From Beverwykella pulmonaria (Eukaryota > Ascomycota > Dothideomycetes > Pleosporales > Melanommataceae), in NCBI GenBank assembly GCA_001599595.1, contig BCHH01000021.1, forward strand, positions 285,382 to 349,381: a DNA stretch of 64,000 nucleotides. The letters run 5' to 3'. The position numbers were made by a program, and so were the translations under genes. The notes beneath the pieces are model-generated. The model did not search any database and was not told where the DNA came from. It was given only the letters and a program-made list of their open reading frames with translations. Shown here in pieces: positions 32,041 through 44,476 of the stretch (position 1 is the stretch's first letter; every line of letters begins with the position of its first letter).

Positions 32041-33139
32041 CTTTCTAAGTCAAGGATCCTCAAGGATCCTTATATCTTAGAACCTCAAGAATATCATCAC
32101 CACACAAGCCAGACACTCTACTGTGACTGTAAATAACCTTAGGGTTATTAACACTTGTAAATAAATAATAAAACAAATAAGTGTGTGCAATAGAAAAACA
32201 TAAGGAAATAGGCCTTATACAGAGGCGTTGTTAGTCTAGTTGGTCTAAGGCATCTTTGCGTGCGGGATCCAGCCACTCCACAGATGCTTCTATTTAGACA
32301 AAGAGGCAGTTAGTTAAGACTAATAATTAAAGGGCTTAATTTGGCGTTTTCTTTATACATGCATTAGCAGGATTGTCTTTGCTGTTAATCTATCTAATCT
32401 TAGCAATTTCTCTCTTCTTGTACAATTTGCAGAGTAACATAATGTCAATTATAAGTTGTTTTTTACTAGTAGTGCCCAGCTTAACAAGGCAATTATACAG
32501 AGATCTCAAGTCTGTGCAGATAACTACTAGGATTAGCAGCAGTTTGAGCGTTTGTACAATCTGCTGTAAAGTCATACTAAGGGCAATTGTGTTGTTAAAC
32601 CCTCTAACTATTCTATACAGTTCACTAGCAAGGACGCTCCTAGTTACTCTTTTATACTTAGTAGAATTCTAGTGTACAATGTTGCCTAGTATTTTAAAGT
32701 AGTCACTTTGTTCTATACAGTCCTTATTACCTAATACAATTAAGAATCCCAGCTGTAAGCTAAGATCCTTGTTGTTGGCAAATAATCCATTAGTAAAGAT
32801 AAACAGCTTTATGCAATCTAGTTGCAGTGGCACAAAGGTAAGTCCTCTGCTACTATTGTCTATCTGCTACTAGATACATACGTTAAGGGCTTTAATGTCT
32901 TTATGCAAGGGGACTGTAGTTTAAGCAGCAACTAAGAGATTAAATGCTGCCTCTAGTTAACATACTAAGGCAATATATGCGCCTCTAGCCCTTTGCGTAA
33001 CATACTGTTGTGCAGCATCCTCTGCTATAGTGTTAATTGTACAGAGGTCCTTAGCCTAACCTTTCTAGGTAAGGATAACCTTGTCTTATACAAGCTAAAT
33101 CTTCCCTCCATTAAACTTAATAGGTTGGTCTTTGGATAG
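32041..33139 (-). pseudogene. copia 3' internal piece (RNase H region), degraded
   Basis: Bounded by the gypsy A target duplication on the left and the gypsy C duplication (gatag, 33135-33139) on the right. Its place after the reverse-transcriptase piece on the minus strand, and its base composition, identify it as the copia C-terminal and 3' untranslated part. No open stretch over ~60 codons remains. A tRNA-promoter-like sequence sits at 32232-32274. Confidence 0.65.
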
Positions 33140-33629
33140 TGTCACGAGAGGCTATCGGTAGCAGAGGATAAAGGTTCAATTAAATATCGGATACTACGGA
33201 TACAATCTCAGGTGCGATAAATTATCATACAAGACGTTGCGTAAGGAGCTCGACCAGAGGTCCTTCGAGGTTCAATAAATACTTAGTCTGGTTCGTGCGT
33301 CAGGGGTCTGGTTCGTGCGCGGGCTGAGCCCGGTTGGGACTTGGTTCAGTATTTTAGGTTAGATTGGGTCGGCTAGTTGCTGACCTCGTTGAACTGTGAG
33401 TCGCAGTACAGTGCTGACGGTCGTCACCGTTGGTGTACTGTGAGTCAGAATGGGATGATGTGCGCAACGGGTATTAGTTGGTATTGTGCGCGAGTTTGGG
33501 TGTGTGAAGTACTGTGCTGCGGAGTACAGTACTTGTCAGGACTGTTGTTTAGGACTGTTGTTCGGGACTGTTGTTTGGTATTGTTTGGGACCATTGTTTG
33601 GAATTGGTGTCGCAGTGGTTACTGTGACA
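33140..33629 (-). repeat. gypsy C 3' LTR (left)
   Basis: TGTCACGAG...GTGACA. Near its right end it holds an imperfect 13-bp direct repeat (a gggaccgtcgttc type, here mutated at most CpG sites). Confidence 0.93.
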
Positions 33630-35646
33630 GTACCCCCCTCTTAGATTTGAGCGAATTGCAAGGGTGGTTTAGGGCAGGTTTAAGGCAGGTTTAGGTATGC
33701 TTGGGTATTTCTTGTGGAACAGTGAGACAGCCTTAGTGTCTTTTATCTCTGTTGCAGGTTCCCAGCTTGGTTCATCATATCTAGTCCATTGGACTAGGTA
33801 TTTATAGTATTGGCGTTGACGGTTGTAGCGGAGTTCCTTAACGCTGTTGACAGTCTATTCAGTTTCACCTTCAACCTCTATGGGTTTAGGTGGCAGGTTT
33901 TGTTAGCTAGGCAGGTAATTAGATTCAGGTGCCGCAGGTTGGAGTAATGACACATGAAAGACAGGGTGTATTTTTATGGTTTTAGGTAGTTTGAGGTGGT
34001 AGGCGTGTGAGCCAACTAGCCTTAAGATTAGGTACAGGCCAAGGTTCTTCCAGTCTAATTTCTTTGACTTGCGCTTAGTTTAGATGTTTTGGGCGTTTAG
34101 CTAGACTTTATTACCTACCTTATAGTTAGGTGCAGGTGATTAGTTTTAGTTTGCATACTCTTGTTAATATGCTTGTGCCCACAGGAGTTCCTCTCGCACA
34201 AATTCCTGGAGCTCCTTTATATTGTCAACGAAGTAGTTTGCGGCTTCTACTTGGGTAGCTTGGAAGCAATGCTTATTAATCTTAGAGGAAGGCTCAAATC
34301 CTATTTGTGGGTGCTGTCTGTATGTGGCTAGGAACGGCGATACTTGTGTTGATTTGGAAGTTGTATTGTTAGCTTCAAATTCTGCAGCAGGTAGCCATCT
34401 TACCTAGTTATCTTGTCTGTAGTTTGTAAACGCACGTAGGACTTGTTCCATCACCACGTTAGCGTTCTTAGTCTGTCTATTAGTCTTGGGATGGAAAGCA
34501 GATGACAATAGGGGATTAATTTGGAGTAGCCAACAGAGTTTGGTCTAGAATGCGGAGACAAACTGCGTCCCTCTGTCTAAGATAATTGTGTTGGGAAGGC
34601 CATGTAGTTTCCACACGTGTTGGTAGAACAGGTTGGCTACGTTAGGAGCTTGGATACTAGCACACAGAATTAGGTGTTGATACTTAGTCAAGCAATTGAC
34701 CACTACTATAATATTTGTGCAGCCTTTAGATTTAGGTAGTTTAGTAACAAAGTTGACAGAGATGTGTCGCCATCTTAGTTCAGGCACTAGTAGCAGTTTT
34801 AGTAGGCCATGTTGTTTCTCGCGGGAGGCTTTCAACCATCAGCATGTGTGGCAACACAATACGTATCATCTAATTGTCTTAAATATGCTGTGCCAGTAGT
34901 ATTCTCTTTGCAGGATATCTAGGGTCTTGCCGCGACCTAAGTAGCCCCCTGCAGGCAAGTTGTAGGCTAGTTACAACAGCTTTAGCTTTAGTTTATTGTG
35001 GTTAGGTATTACAAGTTGGTTCTAGAAATACAACTGTCCTTAACAGTCCTTGCACTTACTAAGGGAGATCTTCTTTGACTGTTGTGTGCTAGAGCGCAGG
35101 AGACCCAAAATCTCTAAGATAAACTTGTTGTTTGCATATTTGTCAGCGATAATTTGTTAGATGGATTAGTTAGTCTCTACTAGGTTTAGTTTAGTGTATG
35201 GGGGTGCTAAGGAAGCCTTCTTGTCAACCCCTATAGGGTCATTGAACAAGTTAGGGTGGAGCAGTGTTTGCTTGCGGGCTTCTTGGGCTTGATCCTTGCC
35301 TAGTTTATCCTGGGATTGTTGTGTTAGTGCATTAGGCTTCTTACTGTACTTGCTAGGCTAGTAGGTAATTGTGAAATTAAATTGGGACAGGTATTTAGAC
35401 TACTGCGCTTGCCAGTGGCTTAGTTGTTTTATAGTAGTGAAGTACTGCAGGTTCTTATAATTGCTTAGTACTTGTATTAGGAACAAGGCTCCTTTAAGTT
35501 TAGGTTGCTATTGTTTAAAGCATTGGATAATTGCTAGTAACTCCTTGTTGTAGATCTTGTAGTTACACTTAGCAGGGTTCATGCGTTTTAAAAAGTACGC
35601 GACTGGTCTTAGGATTCCTTCAGCATCTTGCTGCAAGATAATGCTA
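33630..35646 (-). pseudogene. gypsy C pol, downstream half (RNase H end, integrase, chromodomain)
   Basis: A 96-codon open piece at 34545-34835 carries the integrase core start (NFVTKLPKSKGCTNI) and a degraded second catalytic block (LDRGTQFVSAF). The first Asp and the usual VDRLTK Asp are now Asn, fitting G-to-A changes. Nearer the LTR, around 33760-33850, the minus strand reads a chromodomain (YYKYLVQWTRYDEPSWEP). Other parts contain many stops. Confidence 0.85.
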
Positions 35647-35832
35647 TGTAAGGAGACTGTCGGCAGGAGATAGAAATATGGGTATAGTGTGTATTCAAGA
35701 CGAATCCTTGAGGAGTACTCAGGAGTCGGAGGGTAACTATATACATATCAGCACGTGACTGGAGGTCACGTGGTCCAAGACCTAGCTGAAGGCTAGCTGA
35801 GGATGGCCCGGAGAGGAAGGTTGCTCGTGACA
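35647..35832 (-). repeat. gypsy B copy 1, 3' LTR (left)
   Basis: 186 bp, TGTAAGGAG...CGTGACA as read on plus. It contains an 8-bp-arm hairpin around two CACGTG hexamers. It differs from the right LTR mainly at CpG and CTG positions. Confidence 0.93.
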
Positions 35833-36770
35833 GAGCCCCCCCCTTTCTTGAGGGTCGTCCCAATCCTCTAATACAGAAAAGATTCAGGGAACCTTCTAGA
35901 CTTCCTCAGTGCCACACTAGACAAGCATTGGCCCTTTCCTATCCATGCCTTAGGTGGATTAAACTCCAAAAAACCCTTTTTAGGAAAAATCATGTTAGGA
36001 GAAATACACCCAAAGCGCCTAGCAATAGGGCTGCAGGGATTTCTATCCCCACACCTTACTACACCATGTCCGTCACAAGCAAACTACAGGTCACAACCTT
36101 GATTAATCCATCTGCTTTATGAGATGGCGCGTGGACCAGCAATTCACTGTAAGTGCCCTGCTATAAACGTATTCTCTATAAATCCTGGCTAGGGCGACAT
36201 CAGTCAGTGTATAGAGGTCCCTTGGGGCGTCCTTAACTATGTACTAAGTAGGATACTCCTCAGAGAATTGCCTAGAGGTAGATTGTGCAGTGCTATAGCT
36301 CTGCGTACCCAGTAGATCACGTCGCTTAACAGTGACCTTACAATTGGGTATGTGTAGCTTAACAGGCGCTGTATAAGTCACAGGTAGGTGTCACATTCAG
36401 CAGTTGTCCCCCTTGGTGCTCACGGGCTCCATAGGGTCACTGTTTTTGACCATTTTCAGGTCAAGATACGTTATTTATAGACTTCTGTTTCCAGGACGAC
36501 AATCTTGGCTAATCCACGTGGTTTTGACACCTCAGCTGTATTATTGCCTAGTATAGGACACACTCCGTGTACCTAATAGCTCAAGGGGAACCTCTGTTCC
36601 TTATTAGATCAAGCCCTAGATTCAGTATGTGTCAGCTAAGTAATGCTTGTGAAGCATACGCATGTTTCCTCACTAACCTAATACCCAAGGACTTTCTTCC
36701 TTATAAGCAGTAAGAAGGCGGCTCTGCGCCGGCACGGTCACGGGTGAAAGAGTGAGAGCTGTTGGGTGGA

Positions 36771-36780
36771 TATAAGAGAG
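36771..36780 (+). promoter_or_regulatory. TATA box of the gypsy B antisense gene
   Basis: tataagagag lies 67 bp before the ATG at 36838; copy 2 keeps the same box at the same distance (about 56299-56294, minus strand). It fits an own promoter for the antisense gene, separate from the LTR. Confidence 0.55.
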
Positions 36781-36837
36781 CTTCCTTTCGCCCTCAAACT
36801 CCATTACCTCAACCACTTACTCTCCTCCTCGCCCATC

Positions 36838-37720
36838 ATGCGCGCTCCTCATATAGTCTCTAACTCTATCCTTCCCAATCACGTTTATCAGTTGCCGCTA
36901 AACATGCAGTCACAGCCTAGCCTAACTCAGTTCTAGTGCGAGGCTTGTATTGTTTCCTTCACCACGTTATCCACAAAGGAACCCACGGGCAGTGTGGAGA
37001 GCATAGTGGCCGTCATGCGCCATAGCAAATACTGCAGCCAGAAGACCCCTTTTAGCGTTTGCAATGGCTGCTAGGGTAACAAGAAGGGCAGCTGCGTGCA
37101 GGTAGGTCCTTCATCAGCCCGCTGTTGGGGTTTTTGCTAACCCGCGCTTGGATTAAACCCATCTTTCAGCGTGCCGTGAACATCCTTAACTTCCTAATTA
37201 AACGCGCCCTTGACAAGACTGCCAAAGCCTTGCTTGCTGCCCCTAAGACCAATCCTAAGCAGCTTATCGCGGACGAGACTGTTCTCAAGTATTGGCGTAA
37301 CTGCTATGAGTACGCAAGGCACCTTCGCGACGCCTTTACCGCCTACAGCAACAATCTCAAGCGTAAGATTAAGGCGAGCGGCCTGGACGAGGCGGAGTAT
37401 CAGAAACAGCGTCAGGCTTCTCGTGAGCACAACATAGACAGGTACAAGGTAATAGTTCTCCTACCCCTTCTCCTGCTGCAAGGTTCTAATTCCCCTAGGC
37501 TAGCATTAGCAGTGTGGGTGAGAAGAAGCCTAGCAATGTTGTCTGTGATGAGCACTAGGAGCGCCACTTCACTACTCCAGAAGGTGGAGCTACCAATTGC
37601 AAGAAGCGTTGGTACTACTACAGGACTAATGTTCCTAATGGCAATAAGGTTGGGACTCCCGTAACTCCGCGTCACTCACAAGGCGCCAGTCAAGGTTACA
37701 AGTTGAGCCCCTGCTCTTAG
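36838..37720 (+). pseudogene. antisense accessory gene of gypsy B, copy 1 (three in-frame stops)
   Basis: Three exons (36838-37101, 37170-37448, 37499-37720) with GT-AG introns of 68 and 50 nt make 254 codons plus the final stop. In-frame TAG codons occur where copy 2 has Trp (before CEAC), Gln (after CNGC) and Trp (DKHW). The product would have CEAC, then KYCSQKTPF, then C-x2-C-x7-C immediately before intron 1. Exon 2 encodes a helical domain (ALDKTAKALLAAPKTNPKQL, YARHLRDAFTAYSNNLKRKI), and exon 3 a basic, Gly/Ser-rich tail. The first Cys pair and the C-x2-C-Q-x-C block echo the gypsy A antisense protein. Function unknown. Confidence 0.75.
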
Positions 37721-37969
37721 TAATGTAGAATATTCCTTTCCTTTGACTAGCCATAAAGGCTGTTAGGGTGCTCACAGGCAACAGCCAGCCCTCAGGCGGA
37801 CTAATAGTAGGGTTCTAAATTTTATATCATTCAGTATTCATGTGTGATCGTCAGTAACATGTAATCTGGCTAATTTAGTCTAGGATACGTGATGCTGCAA
37901 GCCTCAGGCCTTAGCCTTTTCATTCCTCAAATTGCTATTGCTTCTGACCTCAGTCAGGCTTTTCTTAGT

Positions 37970-40900
37970 CACCCACAGCGTCATTTTAGTAGATCCTCAG
38001 ATCTAGTGTGTGAGGTGGTATAAGCCTTGACAGTCCGTTGTCAGCCCCGCCTATTCCCGCCCGTGCCCTAAGACACATCTCATGGGGTACAGAGGTAATC
38101 CTCAAGCAACTTGTTGCATCTGTTAAGATGGTCTGCAGGTTCCCAGGTGTTGTCCTTATTAGACCACCCAAGCCATTTCACTAAGTACTCCCTTCCTTAG
38201 GAGACTGTGTCACAGTGTCCAAGTATCCCTTCAACCTCATATCTGTCTGCGGAAAGAGCTTCTTCCAGGATCTGTACAGGTCCTAGTCAAAACCCCTTTA
38301 ACTCCAAGGGTGCAACCTAAGGTTCAAGGAGGGATACGTTGAACACTAGATGTACACGCTCTATTAATAGAGGGAGATCTAGTTAGTACACTAAGCGTCC
38401 AATGCGTTCAGTAATTGTGAAAGGCCCTAGGAACTAGGCATCAAACTTCTTTAAAGGACGCATAGTTGTAATGTTTTTTGCTTGTAGGATAACCTGCTCT
38501 CCTTTAGCAAAGAACCTGTCAGCGCGCCTAGTGTTATACCATTTTGCTTAACTACGCTGGGCGTGTTCAAGGCTGTATTTAGCAGCCTCCCACATCTCAT
38601 TCCATTGCTTAAGATGACCAGCAACCTGCTGTCGCAATTCCAGTGTCTTAGCTTCCTTGTCCTAGACCTGCNGTGGCCTACAGAGCTAGTGTTNATNAGG
38701 TATTCNATTAAATCCCTTAGGGTCTATCCCAAAGGCAACTCGTATNGGACAGTGTTTATGAGATGCATAGGTTTTGGAGTTATACGCATACTCCGCGTAT
38801 AGTAATAACTCTCCCCAATTGTCCTGCTTGTAATTCATGTACATGCGCAGGTATGTCTCTAACTCCTAATTCTAGCGCTCTGTTTGCCCATCAGTCTAGG
38901 GGTGGAAAGCCATACTAAGCCAGTAGTCTATCTTAAGATGGTAACAGATGTCTAACCAGAACTAGCTGGTGAACACAGATCCACAGTCCAACAGAAGCGT
39001 ATCCAGCAGGCCGTGGGCGAGGAAGCACTGTTTCATCAACAGATCAGCTACCCTCTAGGCCATTACCATCTTAGTAACAGGGAGATAGCGGACATACTTT
39101 GTGAATCTATCAACTAGGACTAGAATCGCGTCATATTTGTTCCCCTTCTCATCTTTAGACTTTAGGAGATCTGTTACAAAGTCTAAAGAGTAGTAACGCC
39201 ACAGCGTACTTAGTAGTGGGAGTGGCTCAAGCAGCCCCCAGGGTTTGTGCCGCCTAATCTTGTTCAGCTAACAAGAAGGGCACCGGCCAATGTATCTTAA
39301 TACATCCCTCTTAAGGTATAGCCAATAGTACTTGCGCCTTAGCAAGTCCACAGTTTTCTCAATGCCATAATAGCCCCCCATTAGGTTATTATAGTTCTTC
39401 ATCAAGATGTTTTCCCGCAGAGCAGAATCTTCAGGAATCCACACTTTCCCATTCCTACAGAGGACGCCATTGGGGTTAACTTCCCAAAATAGACTACCCT
39501 TCTTCACCCCGCCCACTTCCTGACGCGTTAGCAACTCATAAGCAAGATAGGCCAAATCTCATTCCTAAACCTGCCTAATGTAATCTAGGAGGCGGTCTGG
39601 AATCTCCAGTGCGTAAGCAGTTTCGTCTTGCGTGGCTTCTATCGCAAGAATATTTAGCAACAAAACTTGTCCGTTGAGAGCCTAAAGGAGACCCTCTGCA
39701 ACGTCAAAGTTCTCATGCCTAGCTTTGAAATTATCAAATTGACACCAGCACTCCTGGCCTGTAGGTAGGGCTGTCAATTCAGAGAGCAACGCATTGCAGT
39801 TGGCTAAACACATGTCAGGGAATTCCTTTCCAGGAGTATTAACCTTTTCAGGAGGCTAACAGGGCGCTACTAGCCCCTCCTTAGGGAGGTCTAGTCCCTG
39901 TACTGCCTAGCCAGCACTTAAAGCCCTAGACGTCCAGAGCATCCAGATTCAAAGCTTTTGTTGGAGAGTAGGAAGCATCACATCACAACATACTTGCCCC
40001 TCTCCCAGAGCAAAGCCCTTTGCATAGTCAGGTCTTCGCGAGGGCCTATCAGCTAGATTTTCTAATCCTAGCTTGTATTCAACTTCAAAGTCAAATCAGG
40101 CTAACTCTTCCACCCAACGCGCTTGCTTGGGGGAGAGCTCCTTCATAGTCATAAAGTAACGCAAGTTACTGTAATCAGAGAGCACTCAGATTGTTAACAG
40201 GGTGTGCTTAAGGTACTGGCGCCATGCCCTAAATGCCTCTACAATCACACATAGCTCCTTGTCATGCGTATGCCAACAGAGCTTTAGCCCTAAGAGCTTC
40301 TGGCTCCAAAACGCAACCAGCTTCCAATAACAATTGGTTGCCAGCTCTAACATTTCAGGCTAAAGGAGGATTGCTGCCATAGCAAATTCTAAAGCATCCA
40401 TAAGAACTATCACTAGCTTCAAGGGATTGAAGTGCTAGAGTACTAGAGCGTCCAAGAACTTTTCTCACAGTATAAAGAAGGCTTCTCACACTTCTTTAGG
40501 CCAGGACCACTCACAGTTCTACTTTGTAGGACCCTTACAGGGTTTCTTTTAAAATTTGCGTTTCCTCACCCCACCCTCTTAAGGCAACAGGGCTTGAGCG
40601 GCCGTCATATAGTCCACCAACAGGCGTATAATAGAGGAGTAGTTGAAGATAAACCTCTAGTAGAAGTTCATAAACCCAAGAAAGACCTAAATGTCTTTGT
40701 AACTCTTAGGTTCAGGCCACTCCTTAATTGTGTGTACCCGCACAGGGTCTATCACCACACCCCCTAGTGTGACAATAAACCCCAAGTACTCAACTAACTT
40801 AGTTAAGAACGTGCACTTGCTAGCCTTGCAGTACAGCCCCCATTCAAGGAGACAGTCAAGGACCTCTTCAACGTGCCTAAGGTGATCCTCCTCATTCTTA

Positions 40901-43900
40901 GAGTAAATCAAGATATCATCTAGATACACCACGCAGGTGCGATCTACCAGGCCGCCCAAGGCTCTGTGGATGTAGGATTAGAATGTCGCTAGGGCGTTTG
41001 CTAACCTAAACAGCATGACCAGATACTCAAAATGTCCATATCGTGTTTTGAAGGCTGTTTTCCATTCATCTCCCCCTCAAATGCGGAGCCTGTGATAGGC
41101 GTCGCGCAAATTGAGCTTAGTAAAGATTCTGGCCTTCAACAGGCAATCCATCATTTCACTCACAAGTAGGATAGGATACCTGTTTTTAATTGTAACTTTG
41201 TTTAACCCTCTATAGTTAACGCAAAGCCTCAATGTCCTATCTACTTTAGGAACAAAGAGAATCAGAGCACTAACCAGAGACTTGCTTAGGCAGATCCACC
41301 CCTTCTCCTGTGCTGTGTCAAGGTAATCGCGCAGGATATCTAATTCATGGCTAGAGAGATTGTAGATAGGAAGATTAGGTATCCTTGCCCCCTCCTCTAT
41401 CTCAATCGCGTAATCATATTCCCCATTAGGACGTAGGATCTTAGTTTAATGCTTACTAAAAGCAAGCCATCTATAGTAAAGTTCCTCCAGCACAAACCTT
41501 AGTTTGTCAGGGTCTGGCTTATCATCCTCAGGCGAGATGTATGGAGCATCCTCCTCATCCCTAGGGAGGATACAGGCCACGCCCGGAGGCAGTGTTGCCC
41601 GCCTTAGGTTCTCATCATACATGCTGGCCACAACTTGACGTGCTGTTGCCTCTAGTAGCTAGGAGAGTTGCAGGAGGTCCTCCACGCACTTCTAAAGGTA
41701 ATTAATAATCTTAAGGGTCATGTTTTTTAGCCAGAGTAACCCTTGACGGTGGAACCATTCTGCATCTTGAACTACATCGCCGCTAGGTCCCGCAGGTCTA
41801 CTAAGTGGCGGTCTAGGCCTGAGGCCTTTCTAACGCAGTTCCTAGATGAGAGCGTTCTTAACACTGTTGGTTACTAGACTAATAAAAAGCTTCCCTGGGT
41901 AGAGCACGTATGCTCGCTCTCCTTGTGCGATGTCATGGAGGAGGTGATCCACAGATGTTAACTAAATCTGCTCAGCTTCATCCTCCCACCATTCCACTTA
42001 ACCTGTTGAAAAACAGATCTTAGGATCAGCTTCTTAAAGCCACGGGTATCCTAAAACAAGGTTGTATCCCTCAAAGTCAGCTGCCCAGAATCTTTGAGGA
42101 CCTACAGTTTTTATAACTTGCAAACTGCTAGGGCATTGCAGTGTCAAGTTGTAAGGCTTTTTGAGTTTCAAGTGATTTTCGTCTAAGAAAGTGGCAACAG
42201 GCTTCCAGTGGAAAAGCGCCTGTTCCAGTTTGAGGTCATCAACCTTACATTAGCTAATAAGGTTAATTTCTGCGCCTAAGTCGTAGAGGGCGCGGAGCTT
42301 TATCAGGGCTCCGTCAGCTCTTTGTAGGTACACGTCCATTGCAATACGCAGATTCTTCCCATTTAAGTTAGGCCCTAGCCGCAGATAGGAAAGGTTTGCT
42401 ACTAGGGCTTCTCTTTTTCTGCATTGTCTTTGCAGTTTTTGTTGTTGTCGCCCTAGCTTCTGTTTTTCTAGTGTGTCTTCTAGTAGCCATTGCAGTTGTT
42501 GTTTCCACAACTATTGTTGCAGCCTTGCTAGTCACGGTTCCCGCCTTAGCTTTAGTCATTAGGCAGGTTGCTATTGGCTTGTGAGAGGGACAATTGGCAA
42601 GAGTATAACTAGTTACCCTGATTCGCGGGTTTCTAGTCTTGTTTCTTCTCTTGGCCCTTAGGGTAGGGCTGTAAGGAGGCTTGTTGTTTGTTTCTTGGGC
42701 CCTGGCCGTTGTCTCACTAGGGTGTTGACTGGCCGTTGTCTTGCTGGGGCGTTGACTAGCCAGTAGCAGGTCAGGCTACTATTTCCGCGTTACAGAGTGC
42801 TCTCTTGAAGTCTGCCTATATTAACACATTCTCCAAGGCGCCATTTCTTTGTAACTCTTTACAGTATGCTTCTGGGATCTTCGCCTAGACAAAAGCAATC
42901 TTTAGTTCATCATCGTCGCTACTATCGTCCAGCTTAAAGAAGCTGTGCGGCAGGAGTGATTCCTTCTTTAAGAGATAAAGAAGGAAAGAGTTGACGGTAT
43001 TATTATCACGCCAGCTATAGTTCTAGAACCTTCAGTAGTTCTCAAACTTAGTAAGGACTAGGTCCTGGACAAGCTTCTGCTTAGCAGAGTGTAGGTCCGC
43101 CCAGGAGGTGATTGATCTGTTATTAATCCTTTGTTGGATTAGTTCTTAATAGATACTGTACTGTATAGTACCCATTGCCCAATGTGTACAAGTAACGGAG
43201 TCTTCTAGCACTTGTGCGTACTAGAAGGCTCCTTCAACATTCTTAGCCCACTAGTCAACTTGCTGTGGCGTTGGTATGCTAAACTCTGTTCCCAGCTTAG
43301 GCTTTGGCTGGACGTTGTTCAGCACTCAGATTAGTTTCCCAGCGTCGTCGTAGGTTAACCAGGAGTAATCTGTTAGTGGGCCGCTTGACTTCAGGCCAAG
43401 GGCCTAAGAGGCAAAGTCCACCTAGTTCTTTAGTGTTTCCAATTGCTCAGGGGGAGCGTTCGCAGTTTAGGCTGCGAAGTACTCTGCCAGGAGGGATTGC
43501 ACGAAGGCTTTATTGGACAGGGCTAACGTTGGTATGTCAATAGGCCCCCGTTGGGGATAAGTGAGGCCTTCTCTAAGTGGTAAGTTATTAACCCCCGTGG
43601 CCAGGTGTCTTCCCAATTGGTGTAAACTCTAAAGAGGGTTTTCAGGAAGTAGGTGTTGTGGCAAAGGGGCGCCCTAATCTAGACTAGCGGTGGCTTGTTA
43701 GTTTCCCAGCCCTTCACTAGTAGCGCTCCAACAGTCAGTTCGCTCTAGTTGGGGGTTTTGTTGATCCCCCGCCTCTAAGTCCTCAACAAAATCATTGACT
43801 TCGTCCAGCTCTTCCATGCCAGTCTCTTTGCTGTTGAGACAGCAATTGTTTTCGTTGTCAAGCTGTTCGTCAGACTCCAATAAGTCCAGGATTGACTCCG

Positions 43901-43985
43901 CAACGTCATCAGGGTGGCTTTGGATTGGCTGCTTTCCCTTATCAGCGTCATCTTTCTTCATAGCTGTCTTGCGGGTCCCCGCCAT
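37970..43985 (-). pseudogene. gypsy B copy 1 gag-pol, degraded
   Basis: Starts at ATG 43985 (MAGTRKTAMKKDD, acidic N-terminal gag). Recognisable open pieces are: protease (ALYDLGAEINLIS near 42300; copy 2 has NSG, so the ancestral motif was probably DSG), reverse transcriptase (VVYLDDILIYSK with intact catalytic DD, 40687-40959), and integrase zinc domain (39268-39555, ending RYIGRCPSC). A chromodomain region follows towards 38.0 kb. Stops are mostly TAG at former CAG or TGG codons. Scattered N bases lie at 38672-38746. Confidence 0.88.
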
Positions 43986-44098
43986 AGTTTCGTTTCAATA
44001 GGTGGACGTTGATAACAGTAAGGTAACAAAAAAGATGAGTTTTTTCCCCAAAATCTCAATCGACTGCCTTCCTGAGTAGGAGTATGAAGGATTCGAAT

Positions 44099-44471
44099 TG
44101 TAAGGAGACTGTCGGCAGGAGATAGAAATATGGGTATAGTGTGTATTCAAGACGAATCCTTGAGGAGTACTCAGGAGTCGGAGGGTAACTATANNNNNNN
44201 NNNNNNNNNNNNNNNNNNNNNNNNNNNNNNNNNNNNNNNNNNNNNNNNNNNNNNNNNNNNNNNNNNNNNNNNNNNNNNNNNNNNNNNNNNNNNGACTGTC
44301 GGCAGGAGATAGAAATATGGGTATAGTGTGTATTCAAGACGAATCCTTGAGGAGTACTCAGGAGTCGGAGGGTAACTATATACATATCGGCACGTGACTG
44401 GAGGTCACGTGGTCCGAGACCTGGCCGAAGGCTAGCCGAGGATGGCCCGGAGAGGAAGGTTGCTCGTGACA
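44099..44471 (-). repeat. gypsy B copy 1, 5' LTR (right), interrupted by the gap
   Basis: The first 95 bp of the LTR (44099-44193) are followed by 100 N. The LTR then restarts at its 9th base and runs to its end (44294-44471). The 95 bp are therefore present twice, most simply two contig ends overlapping in one LTR. Confidence 0.85.
44194..44293. other. assembly gap (100 N)
   Basis: Exactly 100 N, the conventional size for a gap of unknown length, placed inside the LTR. Confidence 0.99.
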
Positions 44472-44476
44472 TGCTA

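Larger units (their letters stand above)
35647..44471 (-). mobile_element. gypsy B copy 1: chromovirus with antisense gene, inside gypsy C
   Basis: LTRs at 35647-35832 (186 bp) and 44099-44471 (disrupted by the assembly gap) are flanked by tgcta duplications (35642-35646, 44472-44476). Gag-pol runs on the minus strand from about 43985 to 37970, and an antisense gene on the plus strand lies at 36838-37720. The element is colinear with copy 2 at 48785-57422. Stops are scattered through all frames. A C-rich stretch at 35835-35841 (G-rich on the minus strand) is the polypurine tract beside the 3' LTR. Confidence 0.93.

Noticed and set aside
33377..33694. Open frames within the gypsy C LTRs (also 47888-48323)
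   Set aside because: Lie inside LTRs of a retrotransposon and are explained by its repeats.
42396..42584. Hydrophobic Val/Leu-rich small frame, a possible membrane protein (also 50485-50673)
   Set aside because: It is the antisense of the Gln/Asn-rich gag region in both gypsy B copies, so the hydrophobicity is an artefact of strand.
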